From contig NZ_LT627734.1 of the NCBI RefSeq assembly GCF_900100865.1, positions 1,364,001 through 1,428,000 of the forward strand: a DNA stretch of 64,000 bases, in the 5' to 3' direction. Of this stretch, positions 39,403-49,106 are shown one piece after another. The translations under genes and the position numbers were made by a program. Below the pieces are notes generated by a model. The model saw nothing but the letters and a program-made list of their open reading frames with translations, ran no database searches and had not been told where the DNA came from. Source of the DNA: Candidatus Aquiluna sp. UB-MaderosW2red. GTDB taxonomy: Bacteria; Actinomycetota; Actinomycetes; Actinomycetales; Microbacteriaceae. The first letter of the stretch is position 1. The number at the start of each line of letters is the position of its first letter.

Positions 39403-40806
39403 CTAAGCCTTTTCGGGTTGGTAGCCGGCATCCCGGCTCAGTAGGTCTTGCTCAGTTTCTGCCCGAACCAATAGGTGGCTGGCTCCGGCTTTCACTGCGA
39501 CCACGGCGGGTCTAGGAACAAAGTTGTAGTTAGAAGATAGCGAAAAGCAGTAGGCGCCAGTGGCAGGAACCGCCAATAAGTCATTAACCGCCACGTCTGA
39601 AGGCAGGTAATCGTTTCTCACCACGATGTCGCCGGATTCGCAGTGTTTACCCACCACGCGACTAAGCGCCCCGGTGGCAGCCGATTTTCTCGAGGCTATG
39701 CTCACCGAATACTCCGCCTCGTATAGAGCAGGGCGAGCGTTATCGCTCATGCCACCATCAACACTCACGTATTTTCTGACCGCCGAAGCGCCAGAATCCG
39801 AAACCAGCACATCCTTGATGGTCCCCACTGAATAAATTGTCACCCCGGTGGGTCCAGAGATTATCCGACCGGGCTCAAAAGCGAGCTTAGGAACTGAGAT
39901 GCCGAGCTTCTGGCACCTAGCTTCCACCGCACTAGCGATTCTGGTTGCAAGTTCAGAAAGTTCCATCGGGTGCTCTGCCCTGTGGTAACTGATGCCAAAA
40001 CCACCCCCAAGATTAAGCTCAGGAACCTCGCCATCAATTAGCAACTGTGGGTAAATATCCAAGAGCCTCTCGGCAGCCGCCACAAAGCCATCCACAATAA
40101 AAATCTGCGAACCAATGTGACTGTGAAGCCCCAGGAACCTGAGGTGAGAATGGGAGCGAATTTTTTGCACCAGGTCGGGCACATCTGAAATTGCGATCCC
40201 AAACTTTTGATCCTCCCGAGCTGTGGCCAAGTACTCGTGAGTGTGGGCGTGGACACCAGAATTAACTCTGAGCCTGACAGCTTGGACCTTGTCTTGGGCT
40301 CCGGCTACGGAGGCAATGCGTTCAATCTCAAGTTCTGAATCAATCACTATCGCACCGACATCGGCCGATACCGCTCGCCCAATTTCTACCAAGGACTTGT
40401 TGTTACCATTCATGCCAATACGCTCACCGGGCATCCCGGCCGCCAGGGCCACCGCCAGCTCTCCGCCGGTCGAAACATCTATCGATAGACCGGCCGCCTC
40501 CACCCAGCGAACCACATCGGTGGTCAAAAGCGACTTTGAGGCATAGTAAATCTTGCTTGTGCTGCCAATCTTCGACGCGGCATCGGTAAAAGCACGCCTA
40601 ACCATCAAAAGTCGGGCCTCGAACTCCTCTTGATCCACCACGTAGATTGGAGAGCCGTGCTTACGAACCAGCTCCCTAACCCCGATTCCACCCAAGGTAA
40701 GTTCACCATGAGCATTGCGAACTGCAGTCCTTGGCCAGATTCTTGGCTCGAGACTATTTAGATCTTTGGGCTCTTGGAGCCAATCCGGGGCAAGGGGATT
40801 CTTCAT
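39403..40806 (-). CDS. lysA: Diaminopimelate decarboxylase
   Basis: The last step of lysine synthesis, 467 residues. A PLP lysine lies in IYYASKSLLTTDVVRW. HSHIGSQIFIVDGF, LNLGGGFGISYH, FEPGRIISGPTGVT and the active-site KHCESGDIVVRNDYL are all present, the last carrying the substrate-binding Cys and Asp. It is followed by hom and preceded by argS, the classical argS-lysA-hom-thrC-thrB arrangement of actinobacteria. Confidence 0.97.
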   Translation of the reverse strand: MKNPLAPDWLQEPKDLNSLEPRIWPRTAVRNAHGELTLGGIGVRELVRKHGSPIYVVDQEEFEARLLMVRRAFTDAASKIGSTSKIYYASKSLLTTDVVRWVEAAGLSIDVSTGGELAVALAAGMPGERIGMNGNNKSLVEIGRAVSADVGAIVIDSELEIERIASVAGAQDKVQAVRLRVNSGVHAHTHEYLATAREDQKFGIAISDVPDLVQKIRSHSHLRFLGLHSHIGSQIFIVDGFVAAAERLLDIYPQLLIDGEVPELNLGGGFGISYHRAEHPMELSELATRIASAVEARCQKLGISVPKLAFEPGRIISGPTGVTIYSVGTIKDVLVSDSGASAVRKYVSVDGGMSDNARPALYEAEYSVSIASRKSAATGALSRVVGKHCESGDIVVRNDYLPSDVAVNDLLAVPATGAYCFSLSSNYNFVPRPAVVAVKAGASHLLVRAETEQDLLSRDAGYQPEKA

Positions 40807-40809
40807 TTA

Positions 40810-42468
40810 TTACATCCTCTCGGGGGCGCTAACGCCCAAAAGCTCAAGGCCATTGGCCAACACCACAGTGGCGGCATTATTTAGCCACAATCTGGTGCGG
40901 TGGACCGACTCGACCGGGTTTTCGCCCATTGGCGTGACTCGACAGTTGTCGTAGAAGCGGTGATAACTTCCTGCCACCTCTTCAATAAACCTTGCCACTC
41001 GATGCGGTTCGCGGAACTCGGCAGCCTGAGCCGCAAGTCTTGGAAACTCGCTTAGTTTGGAAATCAGTTCGGCCTCGGATGGATGCGAGAGCAGACCAGG
41101 GTCGAATTCACTTAGGTCAACACCAAGAGCAGCTGCATTTTTTGAGACCTGCTTGGTCCTAGCATGGGCATACTGCACATAAAAAACCGGGTTGTCATTG
41201 GTTTTTTTCGAAAGCTGCTCGATGTCAATGTCCAAAGTCGAGTTGATCGAAGATCTTGCCAGCGCATACCTTGCGGCATCCACTCCAACCGCATCCACCA
41301 GATCCTCCATGGTCACAACGTTTCCAGCGCGTTTAGACATTCGAACTGGCTCCCCGTCTCTCACCAAAGAGACCAACTGACCAATAAGAATTTCCATGTT
41401 GACTCCCGGAGTGTCACCAAAAGCTGCGCACAGCGCCATCATTCTGGGGACATAGCCGTGGTGGTCCGCTCCCAGCATGTAAATGCAGCGATCGAAGCCA
41501 CGAGAGCGCTTATCTTGGTAATAAGCGATGTCTCCGGCTATGTAAGCCGCATCGCCATCTGATTTAATAACCACGCGATCTCTATCATCGCCGAACGTTG
41601 TGCTCCTGAGCCAGGTAGCCCCTTCAGCCTCGAAAGTGTGACCAAGCTCGGTGAGCTTGGTCAAAGACTTCTCAACCGCCTTCGATTCATACAGGGAGTT
41701 TTCGTGAAAAAAGACATCGAAATCGACACCAAAATGGTGCAGCGACTCCCTGATTTGCCCAAACATTAAATCGACCCCGGCAAGCCTAAATTTCTCCTGG
41801 GCCAAGCCGTCATCTAGCGCCAAAATATCCTCGGCCGTCTCAGCCAAAACACGCTGCGCAATCTCGCCGATGTAGTCACCCGAATAGCCATCTTCCGGAG
41901 CCTCAAGACCTCGAGCGCTTGCCAAAAGTGATCTGGCAAATCGATCCACCTGAGCACCGTGGTCATTGAAATAATATTCCCGAGTCACCTGCGCACCCGC
42001 AAAAGCCAGAACCCTTGCGAGTGAGTCACCAACCGCCGCCCAGCGGGTTCCGCCTAGGTGGATCGGGCCGGTTGGGTTTGCTGAGACAAACTCAAGGTTC
42101 AGCTTCACCCCCGATAGCTCGCTTCCTCTGCCATATGCATTGCCAGCTTCGACAATTACCTTGGCCAATGCCCCGGCCGCAGCGTCTGATACAAAAACAT
42201 TTATAAAACCGGGACCCGCGATGTCCACTCTCTCGACGCCCTCGGCGTGTATCAGCTCGGCCTGCAGTCGCTCCGCGAATTCGCGAGGTTTTACCCCGAA
42301 CTTTCCCGAAAGCTGCATCGCAACATTGGTAGCCCAGTCACCGTGCTCTCGGTTTTTTGGGCGCTCGACATTGACTAACTCGGGAAGCTCAACTAATTGC
42401 AACTGGCCCTTTAACATCAAGGTTCTAAGCGCAGCCAGAATCGAAGCGGATAGCTGTTCTGGAGTCAT
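40810..42468 (-). CDS. argS: Arginyl-tRNA synthetase
   Basis: A class I synthetase, 552 residues. The HIGH-type motif is [20 protein letters not shown], with Gly in place of the last His as in many actinobacterial ArgS, and the KMSKS-type motif is [16 protein letters not shown]. The N-terminal Add1 domain and C-terminal DALR anticodon domain ([19 protein letters not shown] onward) are complete. The tRNA-Arg(CCG) gene, one of its substrates, lies divergently 288 bp upstream. Confidence 0.98.
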   Translation of the reverse strand: MTPEQLSASILAALRTLMLKGQLQLVELPELVNVERPKNREHGDWATNVAMQLSGKFGVKPREFAERLQAELIHAEGVERVDIAGPGFINVFVSDAAAGALAKVIVEAGNAYGRGSELSGVKLNLEFVSANPTGPIHLGGTRWAAVGDSLARVLAFAGAQVTREYYFNDHGAQVDRFARSLLASARGLEAPEDGYSGDYIGEIAQRVLAETAEDILALDDGLAQEKFRLAGVDLMFGQIRESLHHFGVDFDVFFHENSLYESKAVEKSLTKLTELGHTFEAEGATWLRSTTFGDDRDRVVIKSDGDAAYIAGDIAYYQDKRSRGFDRCIYMLGADHHGYVPRMMALCAAFGDTPGVNMEILIGQLVSLVRDGEPVRMSKRAGNVVTMEDLVDAVGVDAARYALARSSINSTLDIDIEQLSKKTNDNPVFYVQYAHARTKQVSKNAAALGVDLSEFDPGLLSHPSEAELISKLSEFPRLAAQAAEFREPHRVARFIEEVAGSYHRFYDNCRVTPMGENPVESVHRTRLWLNNAATVVLANGLELLGVSAPERM

Positions 42469-42756
42469 CTGAATTCCCGGGTAACTTGGTTTCCCACTAG
42501 GGGCTTACTGGTCTGCCACAAGCATACCTGCCCAATAATCCGCCCTGGTGCTTGGGCCATGGGCTGTTTTTTAGTAGTGCTCTCGCAGATGCTGCTCGAA
42601 TAGCTGAGCCCCTAGGCCATCAAGGTCATCTGCCAAATCCCGACTCCCTCGCCAAATTGAGATCAACCTGGCTTATCTTTGCGATTTGCTGGAAATTTAG
42701 CACCGAGCATCAAGATATTGGTCAAAGACAAGCGCTGATAAGCTTTCAATTCCCTA
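42469..42756. other. 288-bp intergenic region between argS and tRNA-Arg
   Basis: This gap must hold the divergent promoters of argS and tRNA-Arg, but I find no confident -35/-10 pair. A T6 run at 42568-42573 follows a weak stem (GCCCAA/TTGGGC with a 16-nt loop); I do not call a terminator. Open frames across it have no recognisable protein. Confidence 0.4.
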
Positions 42757-42828
42757 GCCCCCATAGCTCAGGGGATAGAGCACCGCCCTCCGGAGGCGGG
42801 GGCGCAGGTTCGATTCCTGCTGGGGGCA
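42757..42828 (+). tRNA. tRNA-Arg (anticodon CCG)
   Basis: A full cloverleaf: acceptor GCCCCCA/TGGGGGC, D arm GCTC-GAGC, anticodon stem CCGCC/GGCGG with loop CTCCGGA (anticodon CCG), T arm GCAGG-TTCGATT-CCTGC and discriminator A. CCA is not encoded. It ends 3 bp before the convergent rdgB stop. Confidence 0.97.
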
Positions 42829-42831
42829 CAA

Positions 42832-43404
42832 TTACCGGGCTAAATAATCAGCCATTTGAGTCAACGCCAAAAACCTGTGAGACAAAGTGTTCTTCACCTC
42901 TGGCTCGAGCTGAGCTGAGGTCAACTGAAAACCCTCCGGGATAAAAACCGGGTCATAGCCGTGGCCATTTTCGCCAATTGCCTCAGGCGCCACCGAACCA
43001 GACCAGACACCGGTAAAACTCATTTCAGAACCTCTTGATACCAGGGCGATAGTGCAGATGAATGCAGCGGCCCGGTGTTCTGGGTGAATATCTTTTAGCT
43101 GCGCCAAAAGTAAATTGCAATTGGTTTTATCCTCCCGAGTGCCGGACCAAATTGCCGAAAATATACCGGGAGATCCTCCCAAGATTCCAACCGCAATTCC
43201 AGAGTCGTCGGCAAAAGCCGGCTTACCAGTTGCTGCGTGAGCGGCTCGGGCTTTAATCAATGCGTTTTCTAAAAAAGAAACCCCGTCCTCCACCGGCTCC
43301 GGGCCGGAGTAAGAAAGAACCGTCAGCCCGGGAACTTTGCCCAGCAGAATCTCCTGCGCCTCTTTGGCTTTGTTCTTGTTTCCCGTTGCGAACACCAGCT
43401 CCAT
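42832..43404 (-). CDS. rdgB: RdgB/HAM1 family non-canonical purine NTP pyrophosphatase
   Basis: Hydrolyses dITP, XTP and similar nucleotides to keep them out of DNA and RNA. The 190-residue protein starts with ELVFATGNKNKAKEAQEIL and has SFLENALIKARAA, AFADDSGIAV, SPGIFSAIWSG, GYDPVFIPEGF and LSHRFLAL. The ATG at 43404 abuts the rph stop. The pairing with rph and murI is common in actinobacteria. Confidence 0.96.
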   Translation of the reverse strand: MELVFATGNKNKAKEAQEILLGKVPGLTVLSYSGPEPVEDGVSFLENALIKARAAHAATGKPAFADDSGIAVGILGGSPGIFSAIWSGTREDKTNCNLLLAQLKDIHPEHRAAAFICTIALVSRGSEMSFTGVWSGSVAPEAIGENGHGYDPVFIPEGFQLTSAQLEPEVKNTLSHRFLALTQMADYLAR

Positions 43405-44145
43405 TTAGCGAAGCTCCAAAGAGCCACCAAGAGACAAAACCTGAGCCTTGGCTAGCTCGGCGGTCGAGGTTTTAGCCAGATCCAGCAGGGCGTTTAGCTC
43501 GTCTCTATCAAAGGGTGCGGCCTCAGCGGTGCCCTGCACCTCAACGAATAAACCACGACCGGTCATCACGACATTCATATCGGTTTCGGCACGGACATCT
43601 TCGACATAAGCCAAATCGGTCATTGGCACCCCCTCAATGATTCCAACCGACACCGCGGAAACGCTGTCGATGAGTGGCTTGGCTGATTTGGCAATAAAAC
43701 CTTGGGTTTTCGCCCACGCCACGGCATCTGCCAGCGCAACAAACGCACCGGTTATGGCAGCGGTTCTGGTGCCACCATCGGCCTGAATCACATCGCAGTC
43801 CAGCACGATGGTGTTTTCACCGAGCTGTTTCACGTCGATAATCGCCCGAAGTGAGCGGCCGATAAGTCGCGAGATCTCGTGGGTTCGACCACCAATTTTC
43901 CCCTTGACCGCTTCGCGGTCGTTTCTGGTGTTGGTGGCTCTTGGAAGCATTGAATACTCTGCGGTTACCCAGCCCTCGCCGCTACCTTTTTTGAACCTTG
44001 GAACCCCGGGGGTAAAAGATGCAGTGCAGAGCACCTTGGTGTTTCCGAAGCTAACCAATACGGAACCCTCCGCGTGCATGGTGTAGCCGCGCTCAAGTGT
44101 GATTGGCCTGAGTTGCTCGGGCAGCCTGCCGTCTGATCTAGTCAT
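43405..44145 (-). CDS. rph: Ribonuclease PH
   Basis: A phosphate-dependent 3' exoribonuclease that trims tRNA 3' ends, 246 residues. The N-terminus [47 protein letters not shown]-like [16 protein letters not shown], and [20 protein letters not shown] are diagnostic. Its ATG overlaps the murI end by 8 bp. Confidence 0.97.
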   Translation of the reverse strand: MTRSDGRLPEQLRPITLERGYTMHAEGSVLVSFGNTKVLCTASFTPGVPRFKKGSGEGWVTAEYSMLPRATNTRNDREAVKGKIGGRTHEISRLIGRSLRAIIDVKQLGENTIVLDCDVIQADGGTRTAAITGAFVALADAVAWAKTQGFIAKSAKPLIDSVSAVSVGIIEGVPMTDLAYVEDVRAETDMNVVMTGRGLFVEVQGTAEAAPFDRDELNALLDLAKTSTAELAKAQVLSLGGSLELR

Positions 44146-44959
44146 TTTTGCTCTCTCGTTTCATTTGCTTAACGCCGGAAACCTCTGGCCCTAAGAATCT
44201 TTTTGCCAGAGTCTCAAACTCTTTAGCGTCGCCAGTTGCAAAAAACTCGTACGAGGGATCGCTAGAAGTGTCCGCCGCTATATCGTGTTCAGTTAGGACC
44301 CTAAAAACATCGGAGGCGGTCTCTTCATCCGAGGAGACCAGATTCACCGACTCCCCCATGACGTATTGCAACGCGGCGCTCAAAAGTGGGTAGTGCGTGC
44401 AGCCCAGCACCAGGGTGTCCACACCAGCAACTTTGAGTGGCGCCAGGTAATCTTTTGCGGCCGCTAGAAGTTCAGGTCCTGACGTGATGCCGCGTTCCAC
44501 AAAATCAACGAATGATGGGCAGGCAGCCGAGGTTATCTGAAAATCAACGGCCGCTGCAAAGGCATCTTCATAGGCGCCAGAAGTCACCGTGGCACTTGTG
44601 CCAATCACGCCAACCCTTTGATTCTTGCTTGAGGCAACTGCCCTACGCACGGCTGGCTGAATCACTTCAACAACAGGCACCCCAAGGGCTTCGGTGTAGC
44701 GCTCCCTGGCATCACGCAGCACGGCCGCTGATGCCGAATTGCAAGCGATTACCAAAAGCTTCACACCCTTGGCGACCAATTCATCCATGACCCCAAGCGC
44801 CAAACGCCGGACTTCGGAGATGGGTTTTGGCCCGTATGGAGAGTTAATGGTGTCACCCACGTAGATGACGGATTCATGCGGTAGCTGGTCGATGATTGCC
44901 CTGGCTACGGTTAGTCCACCGACTCCAGAGTCAAATATTCCGATAGGCCTTTGATCCAC
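44138..44959 (-). CDS. murI: Glutamate racemase
   Basis: Supplies D-glutamate for peptidoglycan, 273 residues. Substrate loop [17 protein letters not shown], the first catalytic cysteine in [12 protein letters not shown] and the second in [15 protein letters not shown], with [14 protein letters not shown] between. The start is a GTG at 44959. It diverges from pncB. Confidence 0.97.
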   Translation of the reverse strand: MDQRPIGIFDSGVGGLTVARAIIDQLPHESVIYVGDTINSPYGPKPISEVRRLALGVMDELVAKGVKLLVIACNSASAAVLRDARERYTEALGVPVVEVIQPAVRRAVASSKNQRVGVIGTSATVTSGAYEDAFAAAVDFQITSAACPSFVDFVERGITSGPELLAAAKDYLAPLKVAGVDTLVLGCTHYPLLSAALQYVMGESVNLVSSDEETASDVFRVLTEHDIAADTSSDPSYEFFATGDAKEFETLAKRFLGPEVSGVKQMKRESKND

Positions 44960-45006
44960 GAGTCCAAGTCTAGAGCGCGAACCCGAATTCGATCTTTGCA
45001 GTTGGG

Positions 45007-45012
45007 TAGGCT
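45007..45012 (+). promoter_or_regulatory. Leaderless -10 box of pncB
   Basis: TAGGCT ends 6 nt before the GTG start of pncB, with no Shine-Dalgarno in between. The -35 region is not recognisable. Confidence 0.45.
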
Positions 45013-45018
45013 TTAGAC

Positions 45019-46296
45019 GTGTCTACCGCTCTTCTAACCGATCGCTATGAACTCACCATGGTGCAAGCAGCGTTGCACTCCGGCAAGGCCAATCGGCAAT
45101 GCGTCTTTGAGGTGTTTGCCAGGCAGTTGCCCGCGGGCAGAAGGTTTGGGGTAGTTGCTGGCACGGGGAGGCTGCTGGATGCTCTAAAAAACTTCAAGTT
45201 TGATTCGGCGGAAATCGAGTTTCTGAGAACCAATCAGGTGGTTGACGATGCGACTCTAGAGTGGCTGGCTAATTTTGAATTCAAGGGCAGTATCTCCGGT
45301 TACCAAGAAGGGGAGCTCTATTTTGCCTACTCTCCGATTTTGACGGTGGAAGCAAGTTTCGCTGAAGCAGTGGTGCTGGAAACCCTATTCTTATCGATCC
45401 TGAATTACGATTCAGCCGTGGCATCGGCCGCAGCTCGGATGAAGTACGCCGCTGGGAATCGCGCTATCTCCGAGATGGGTGGCAGGCGAGCCCACGAACA
45501 AGCCGCAGTGGCTGCCGCCAGGGCCGCGTACATAATTGGATTCGATGCCACCAGCAATCTTGAGGCTGGAAGAAGTTTTGGAATTCCTACAATGGGCACC
45601 AGTGCTCACTCCTTTACCCTCTTGCACGACAGCGAGGCGGAAGCCTTTGAAGCGCAATTGGGCTCAATGGGCAATCAAACCGCCTTACTCGTAGACACCT
45701 TCGACATCGATGCTGCCGTTCGCAAAGCAGTTGAACTCTCGAATAAAGAACTCAGAGCAGTGCGCATTGACTCCGGAGATTTAGGCTCTAGCGCAGAGTC
45801 GGTTCGCAAACTATTGGATGAGCTCGGGGCCAATAATACGCAAATTACCGTGACGAGTGATTTAGATGAATACACCATTGCGGCACTGGCAGCTGCGCCC
45901 GTGGATGCCTACGGTGTAGGCACCAGCTTGGTCACCGGATCCGGATTTCCGACTGCTGGATTCGTTTATAAGCTGGTGGCCCACAAGGACAATAATATTT
46001 GGATTCAGGTAGCCAAAACCTCTAAGTCAAAGTCAAATTTAGGTGGTAAGAAATTTGCCCACCGCGATTTGGAAAATGGGTTAGCCAGAAGCGAAGTTGT
46101 TTCGAGGAAAGAAAACCACTCGGGAAGACCTCTCCAGGTTCCACTGGTAATCAAAGGCGCAATTCAACAGCAATATATTGGGGCTCCAGGAGTCTCGCTG
46201 GCAAGGATTCACCACGCCAAAGCCATTGCGGAGCTTCCACCGACCGGATTCAGACTCTCCAAGGGCGAACCCGTTATCCCGACCGTCTTTATTTAG
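45019..46296 (+). CDS. pncB: Nicotinate phosphoribosyltransferase
   Basis: Joins nicotinate and PRPP in the NAD salvage pathway, 425 residues. It opens with [20 protein letters not shown], has the phosphohistidine segment [33 protein letters not shown] and [19 protein letters not shown]-type [20 protein letters not shown]. The GTG at 45019 fits a leaderless -10 box. It overlaps the convergent DUF3039 gene by 4 bp; no terminator lies between. Confidence 0.95.
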   Translation: MSTALLTDRYELTMVQAALHSGKANRQCVFEVFARQLPAGRRFGVVAGTGRLLDALKNFKFDSAEIEFLRTNQVVDDATLEWLANFEFKGSISGYQEGELYFAYSPILTVEASFAEAVVLETLFLSILNYDSAVASAAARMKYAAGNRAISEMGGRRAHEQAAVAAARAAYIIGFDATSNLEAGRSFGIPTMGTSAHSFTLLHDSEAEAFEAQLGSMGNQTALLVDTFDIDAAVRKAVELSNKELRAVRIDSGDLGSSAESVRKLLDELGANNTQITVTSDLDEYTIAALAAAPVDAYGVGTSLVTGSGFPTAGFVYKLVAHKDNNIWIQVAKTSKSKSNLGGKKFAHRDLENGLARSEVVSRKENHSGRPLQVPLVIKGAIQQQYIGAPGVSLARIHHAKAIAELPPTGFRLSKGEPVIPTVFI

Positions 46297-46544
46297 TCTT
46301 TGTCTTCTTTTCCAGGCTTGAGACCCTCGTAGATCGCCTTGCAGTCTGGGCAAACCGGGTATTTCACTGGATCGCCCGCAGGCACCCAGACCTTGCCGCA
46401 TAATGCGACTACGGCATTGCCCATGACCGCCGATTCGACGATCTTGTTCTTCTTCACATAGTGGGAGTACTTCTCGTGATCGCCCGAGTCAGTTGAAACT
46501 TGCTCTTTTTCTAATGTGGAGCCCGATGATTTTGAATCTGACAT
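46293..46544 (-). CDS. DUF3039 family protein, likely metal-binding
   Basis: An 83-residue protein of the DUF3039 family, which is almost confined to actinobacteria. A disordered acidic N-terminus is followed by HEKYSHYVKKNKIVESAVMG, ALCGKVWVPAGDP and YPVCPDCKAIYEGL. One cysteine in ALCGKVW and two in CPDC, together with histidines, could hold a zinc ion. Function is unknown. The ATG at 46544 is 4 bp from the htrA-like stop upstream, so the two are probably cotranscribed. Confidence 0.88.
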   Translation of the reverse strand: MSDSKSSGSTLEKEQVSTDSGDHEKYSHYVKKNKIVESAVMGNAVVALCGKVWVPAGDPVKYPVCPDCKAIYEGLKPGKEDKD

Positions 46545-46548
46545 ATTG

Positions 46549-47748
46549 CTAGTTTAGAGCCGAAGCATCGCCCAGGGTCACTTGAAAGCTTCGGGGGTTT
46601 GATGAGCGAAGAACTTCAACATCCACAGCCGCACCCGCGGCCTGAGCGCGCACCATGGCAGTTAGGTCACTCGAAGAAGTAACACTTTGGCCGTTAAATT
46701 TCGTCACAATATCACCCCTTCTGATTCCCGCCGCCTCAGCTGCCCCGCCCACGGTGACTTCTTCAACAAATGCACCGGTTGAGAATGAGGAATTTGCTTC
46801 GGTTGCATCTCTGACCAATGCCCCGAGGAGCCCGTGAGTGGCAGATCCAGTGGCGATAATTTCCTGCGCAATTCGACTCGCGGTATTAGATGGTATTGAA
46901 AAACCTACGCCTATCGAACCAGATGCACCATTGCCAGCTGTCGCAATTGCCACGTTGATTCCGATCAGCTCCCCGGCTTCATTAACCAATGCCCCGCCCG
47001 AGTTTCCAGGATTGATGGCCGCGTCGGTTTGGATGACTTGTAGCGAAATTGGAGCGGATCCAGTGCCGTTCCAGAACTGAAGTCCGGGGTCTTCTGCAAC
47101 CGCCGAGCTTGCCACCTGAATCGTGCGGTTAAGTGCTGAGACGATGCCCTGGGTAACCGTCGCTGTTAGCCCAAGCGGAGCACCAATAGCAATCACGGCC
47201 TGGCCCACATTCAGCATCTGCGAATCGGCAAACACTATTGGCTTCAGGCCCGTGGCCATTACCTTCACAATCGCCATGTCATAAACGGAGTCGAAACCTA
47301 CCAGTTGGGCGGTGAGTACCTCACCGTTGGACATTCTTGCCGTAATAATTGCGGTCTCAGTCTGACCGCCCAGGGTAACCACGTGCGCATTGGTGAGTAT
47401 GTAGCCGTCTTCGGTCAGAATTACCCCCGAGCCCGAACCGGAACCCGAACTAGAGATGACAGAGAGCGTCACAACCGAAGGAGACGCGGCGGCGGCGGCG
47501 CCAGTGACCCAGTTAACGGCTTGAGTGTCATTCACAACAACGGGAGCTGGTTGCGCAACGGAGAGGTAGGAGAGCGTGAAGGCGGTTGAGGCGACTATGC
47601 CACCAACCATTGCCGATGCCAACGCGAGGCTTGCAATCGCAAGCGGCCTGAACGAACGCTTGGGCTTTTTTGACTGAGCCAAGAGCGGCGAAATATAAGG
47701 TGTATTGAAGTTGAATTGGGACTCGCCAGATCTGTTCCACTGCGACAT
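46549..47748 (-). CDS. htrA: HtrA/DegP-type membrane-anchored serine protease with PDZ domain
   Basis: A 399-residue trypsin-like protease. A cytoplasmic N-terminus of about 35 residues, one membrane anchor (LAIASLALASAMVGGIVAST) and an extracytoplasmic domain with His in LTNAHVVTLG, Asp in VYDMAIVKV and Ser in NPGNSGGALVNEAGE, then a C-terminal PDZ domain (GGAAEAAGIRRGDIVTKFNG). Family members handle misfolded or stress-damaged envelope proteins. The ATG is at 47748. Confidence 0.95.
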   Translation of the reverse strand: MSQWNRSGESQFNFNTPYISPLLAQSKKPKRSFRPLAIASLALASAMVGGIVASTAFTLSYLSVAQPAPVVVNDTQAVNWVTGAAAAASPSVVTLSVISSSGSGSGSGVILTEDGYILTNAHVVTLGGQTETAIITARMSNGEVLTAQLVGFDSVYDMAIVKVMATGLKPIVFADSQMLNVGQAVIAIGAPLGLTATVTQGIVSALNRTIQVASSAVAEDPGLQFWNGTGSAPISLQVIQTDAAINPGNSGGALVNEAGELIGINVAIATAGNGASGSIGVGFSIPSNTASRIAQEIIATGSATHGLLGALVRDATEANSSFSTGAFVEEVTVGGAAEAAGIRRGDIVTKFNGQSVTSSSDLTAMVRAQAAGAAVDVEVLRSSNPRSFQVTLGDASALN

Positions 47749-47848
47749 GAAAACCCTTTCGTGGTAGACAAGAAAGTATGACCCGAGTTCCTGAGGAATT
47801 TATGCGCTCTAACTGTGTTTTTTCTGACCTCGGAGTACCTCATCTAAA

Positions 47849-48586
47849 CTACCCCACCAAAAGAGTTCTTCTCGGATATTTCACCACTAACACATCCAGC
47901 ACATTTGATTTCAGCTCCCTGGTCGCAGCTCCAAGCACCCAGCTGGCTGAGCCGATTCTGTAATCAACCCGGTACTGCACCCGGGCAAAGGCTTTATAGC
48001 TACCAATCTTTTTGAACTCTCGCGAGTATGAATCTGAAGACCCGCGTCCACCATCGGAAAAGTTCCAAATTATGCTAATTGCAGTAAATCGAATGGTTGC
48101 CGCTTCGCCTAAGAGCGTGCCAGGAACCGACTTATTTTTAGGGTCCACATAAAACCTAACTAACTCTTCGTACTCAATCTCATCACCGGGCTCCCACCAA
48201 GCCAACGGCAGATTGCTACTCGCGGCGAACCGGTCAGAGACTTCGGTCTCAATGCGCTCTTCGCGCGTTGGGCCAGGGGTGTATTCGACAACTACGTCGC
48301 CGATGCAAAGCCTTGACCCGACCGGCACCCAGGCGCTAATAATTGTCTGGGTCGGAACATCGATGCTGCCGTTTAGGTAGTATTCGCAAAGCTTCATCGG
48401 GGTCGGCCTGGAGGGTCCAGAACTCGAACTTCCCGGCAAGTTTGAAGTACCAGTTCCGCCACCAGTTTCTGTCGCGCAAATTGCGTAGGAGGTGCCGCCA
48501 TCGGGACATCCACCACAAAGCCCCATGGCTGCTCTATTTATATCGCAAGAGGATGCGGCCAGAAGCATGGCCAATTCGACTAGCAC
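47849..48586 (-). CDS. Exported or surface protein with PKD-like segment, function unknown
   Basis: A 245-residue protein I cannot assign to a family. The N-terminus is short and only weakly hydrophobic (LVELAMLLAASSCDIN), so a normal signal peptide is doubtful from the GTG at 48586. A Gly/Ser/Pro linker (GGGTGTSNLPGSSSSGPS) follows, then a C-terminal region with IIWNFSDGGRGSS, YSREFKKIGSYKAFARVQYR, which resembles a PKD beta-sandwich (W-x-F-x-D-G ... G-x-Y). Several cysteines lie near the N-terminus (C14, C24, C27, C37, C67). It overlaps the lipoprotein gene upstream by 7 bp, so the two are likely expressed together. Confidence 0.65.
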   Translation of the reverse strand: MLVELAMLLAASSCDINRAAMGLCGGCPDGGTSYAICATETGGGTGTSNLPGSSSSGPSRPTPMKLCEYYLNGSIDVPTQTIISAWVPVGSRLCIGDVVVEYTPGPTREERIETEVSDRFAASSNLPLAWWEPGDEIEYEELVRFYVDPKNKSVPGTLLGEAATIRFTAISIIWNFSDGGRGSSDSYSREFKKIGSYKAFARVQYRVDYRIGSASWVLGAATRELKSNVLDVLVVKYPRRTLLVG

Positions 48587-48987
48587 TTCGCACCTTTGAC
48601 TTCGAGGCTAGTGATAAACAATTGATCCCCAATGTCTTGGAATTGAATCAAGACGGCCAATTGGTTAGCTCTTGGCGGAAGATCCGCAAGCAATCCCGAA
48701 GAGTCGACAACGGTTATTGCACGCAAATCCATGCAGGCCTTGGCCGAGGTTTTACCGACTAGCTCGAGCTCATTGAATTTGGCTTGGCCCATGGAAATCA
48801 AACCCAATTCATCAAGCAGTTCTTGAGTCTGAATCGCTGAATCTAGCGCCTCTCCAGTTAGATATTTATCAAAGCCGTAGCCACTCTCCGCGGATTGCGC
48901 ATAGCCCAGTAGTGCATCATTTAAGACTGCCACCGGAGCGCTGCATCCAGTGAGAGAAATAATCGATAAAAACAGAATCAGTCTCAT
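48580..48987 (-). CDS. Small predicted lipoprotein, function unknown
   Basis: A 135-residue protein with a clear lipoprotein signal: MRLILFLSIISLTGCSAP, with the lipobox LTGC. The mature part is mostly alpha-helical by appearance (YLTGEALDSAIQTQELLDEL) and has two further cysteines (KACMDL and the C-terminal AKC). No known family recognised. The ATG at 48987 starts the signal. It precedes and overlaps the PKD-like gene. Confidence 0.75.
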   Translation of the reverse strand: MRLILFLSIISLTGCSAPVAVLNDALLGYAQSAESGYGFDKYLTGEALDSAIQTQELLDELGLISMGQAKFNELELVGKTSAKACMDLRAITVVDSSGLLADLPPRANQLAVLIQFQDIGDQLFITSLEVKGAKC

Positions 48988-49026
48988 GCAGTGAAACTAG
49001 TCATAAACCGAGAGTTTTGAAAAAAG

Positions 49027-49035
49027 TTATCCACA
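49027..49035 (+). promoter_or_regulatory. Single perfect DnaA box
   Basis: TTATCCACA in the 119-bp gap between the lipoprotein gene and the end of the SorC-type regulator. No second box lies nearby. It could be chance, a DnaA-titration site or regulatory. Confidence 0.35.
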
Positions 49036-49106
49036 AGCCTCGACCCAAGACGCGGCTAGTAAGTAAAAACTGACCATGGGTGCACCCCCCATAGTTCACT
49101 GCCTGG

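Noticed and set aside
42540-42580. Possible terminator or small RNA before tRNA-Arg (T6 run at 42568)
   Set aside because: The only stem is 6 bp with a 16-nt loop and is separated from the T run by 9 nt; too weak to call.
49078-49096. ATGGG/CCCAT mini-hairpin downstream of the SorC-type gene as terminator
   Set aside because: Five-base stem without a following U-tract on the minus strand; could be chance.
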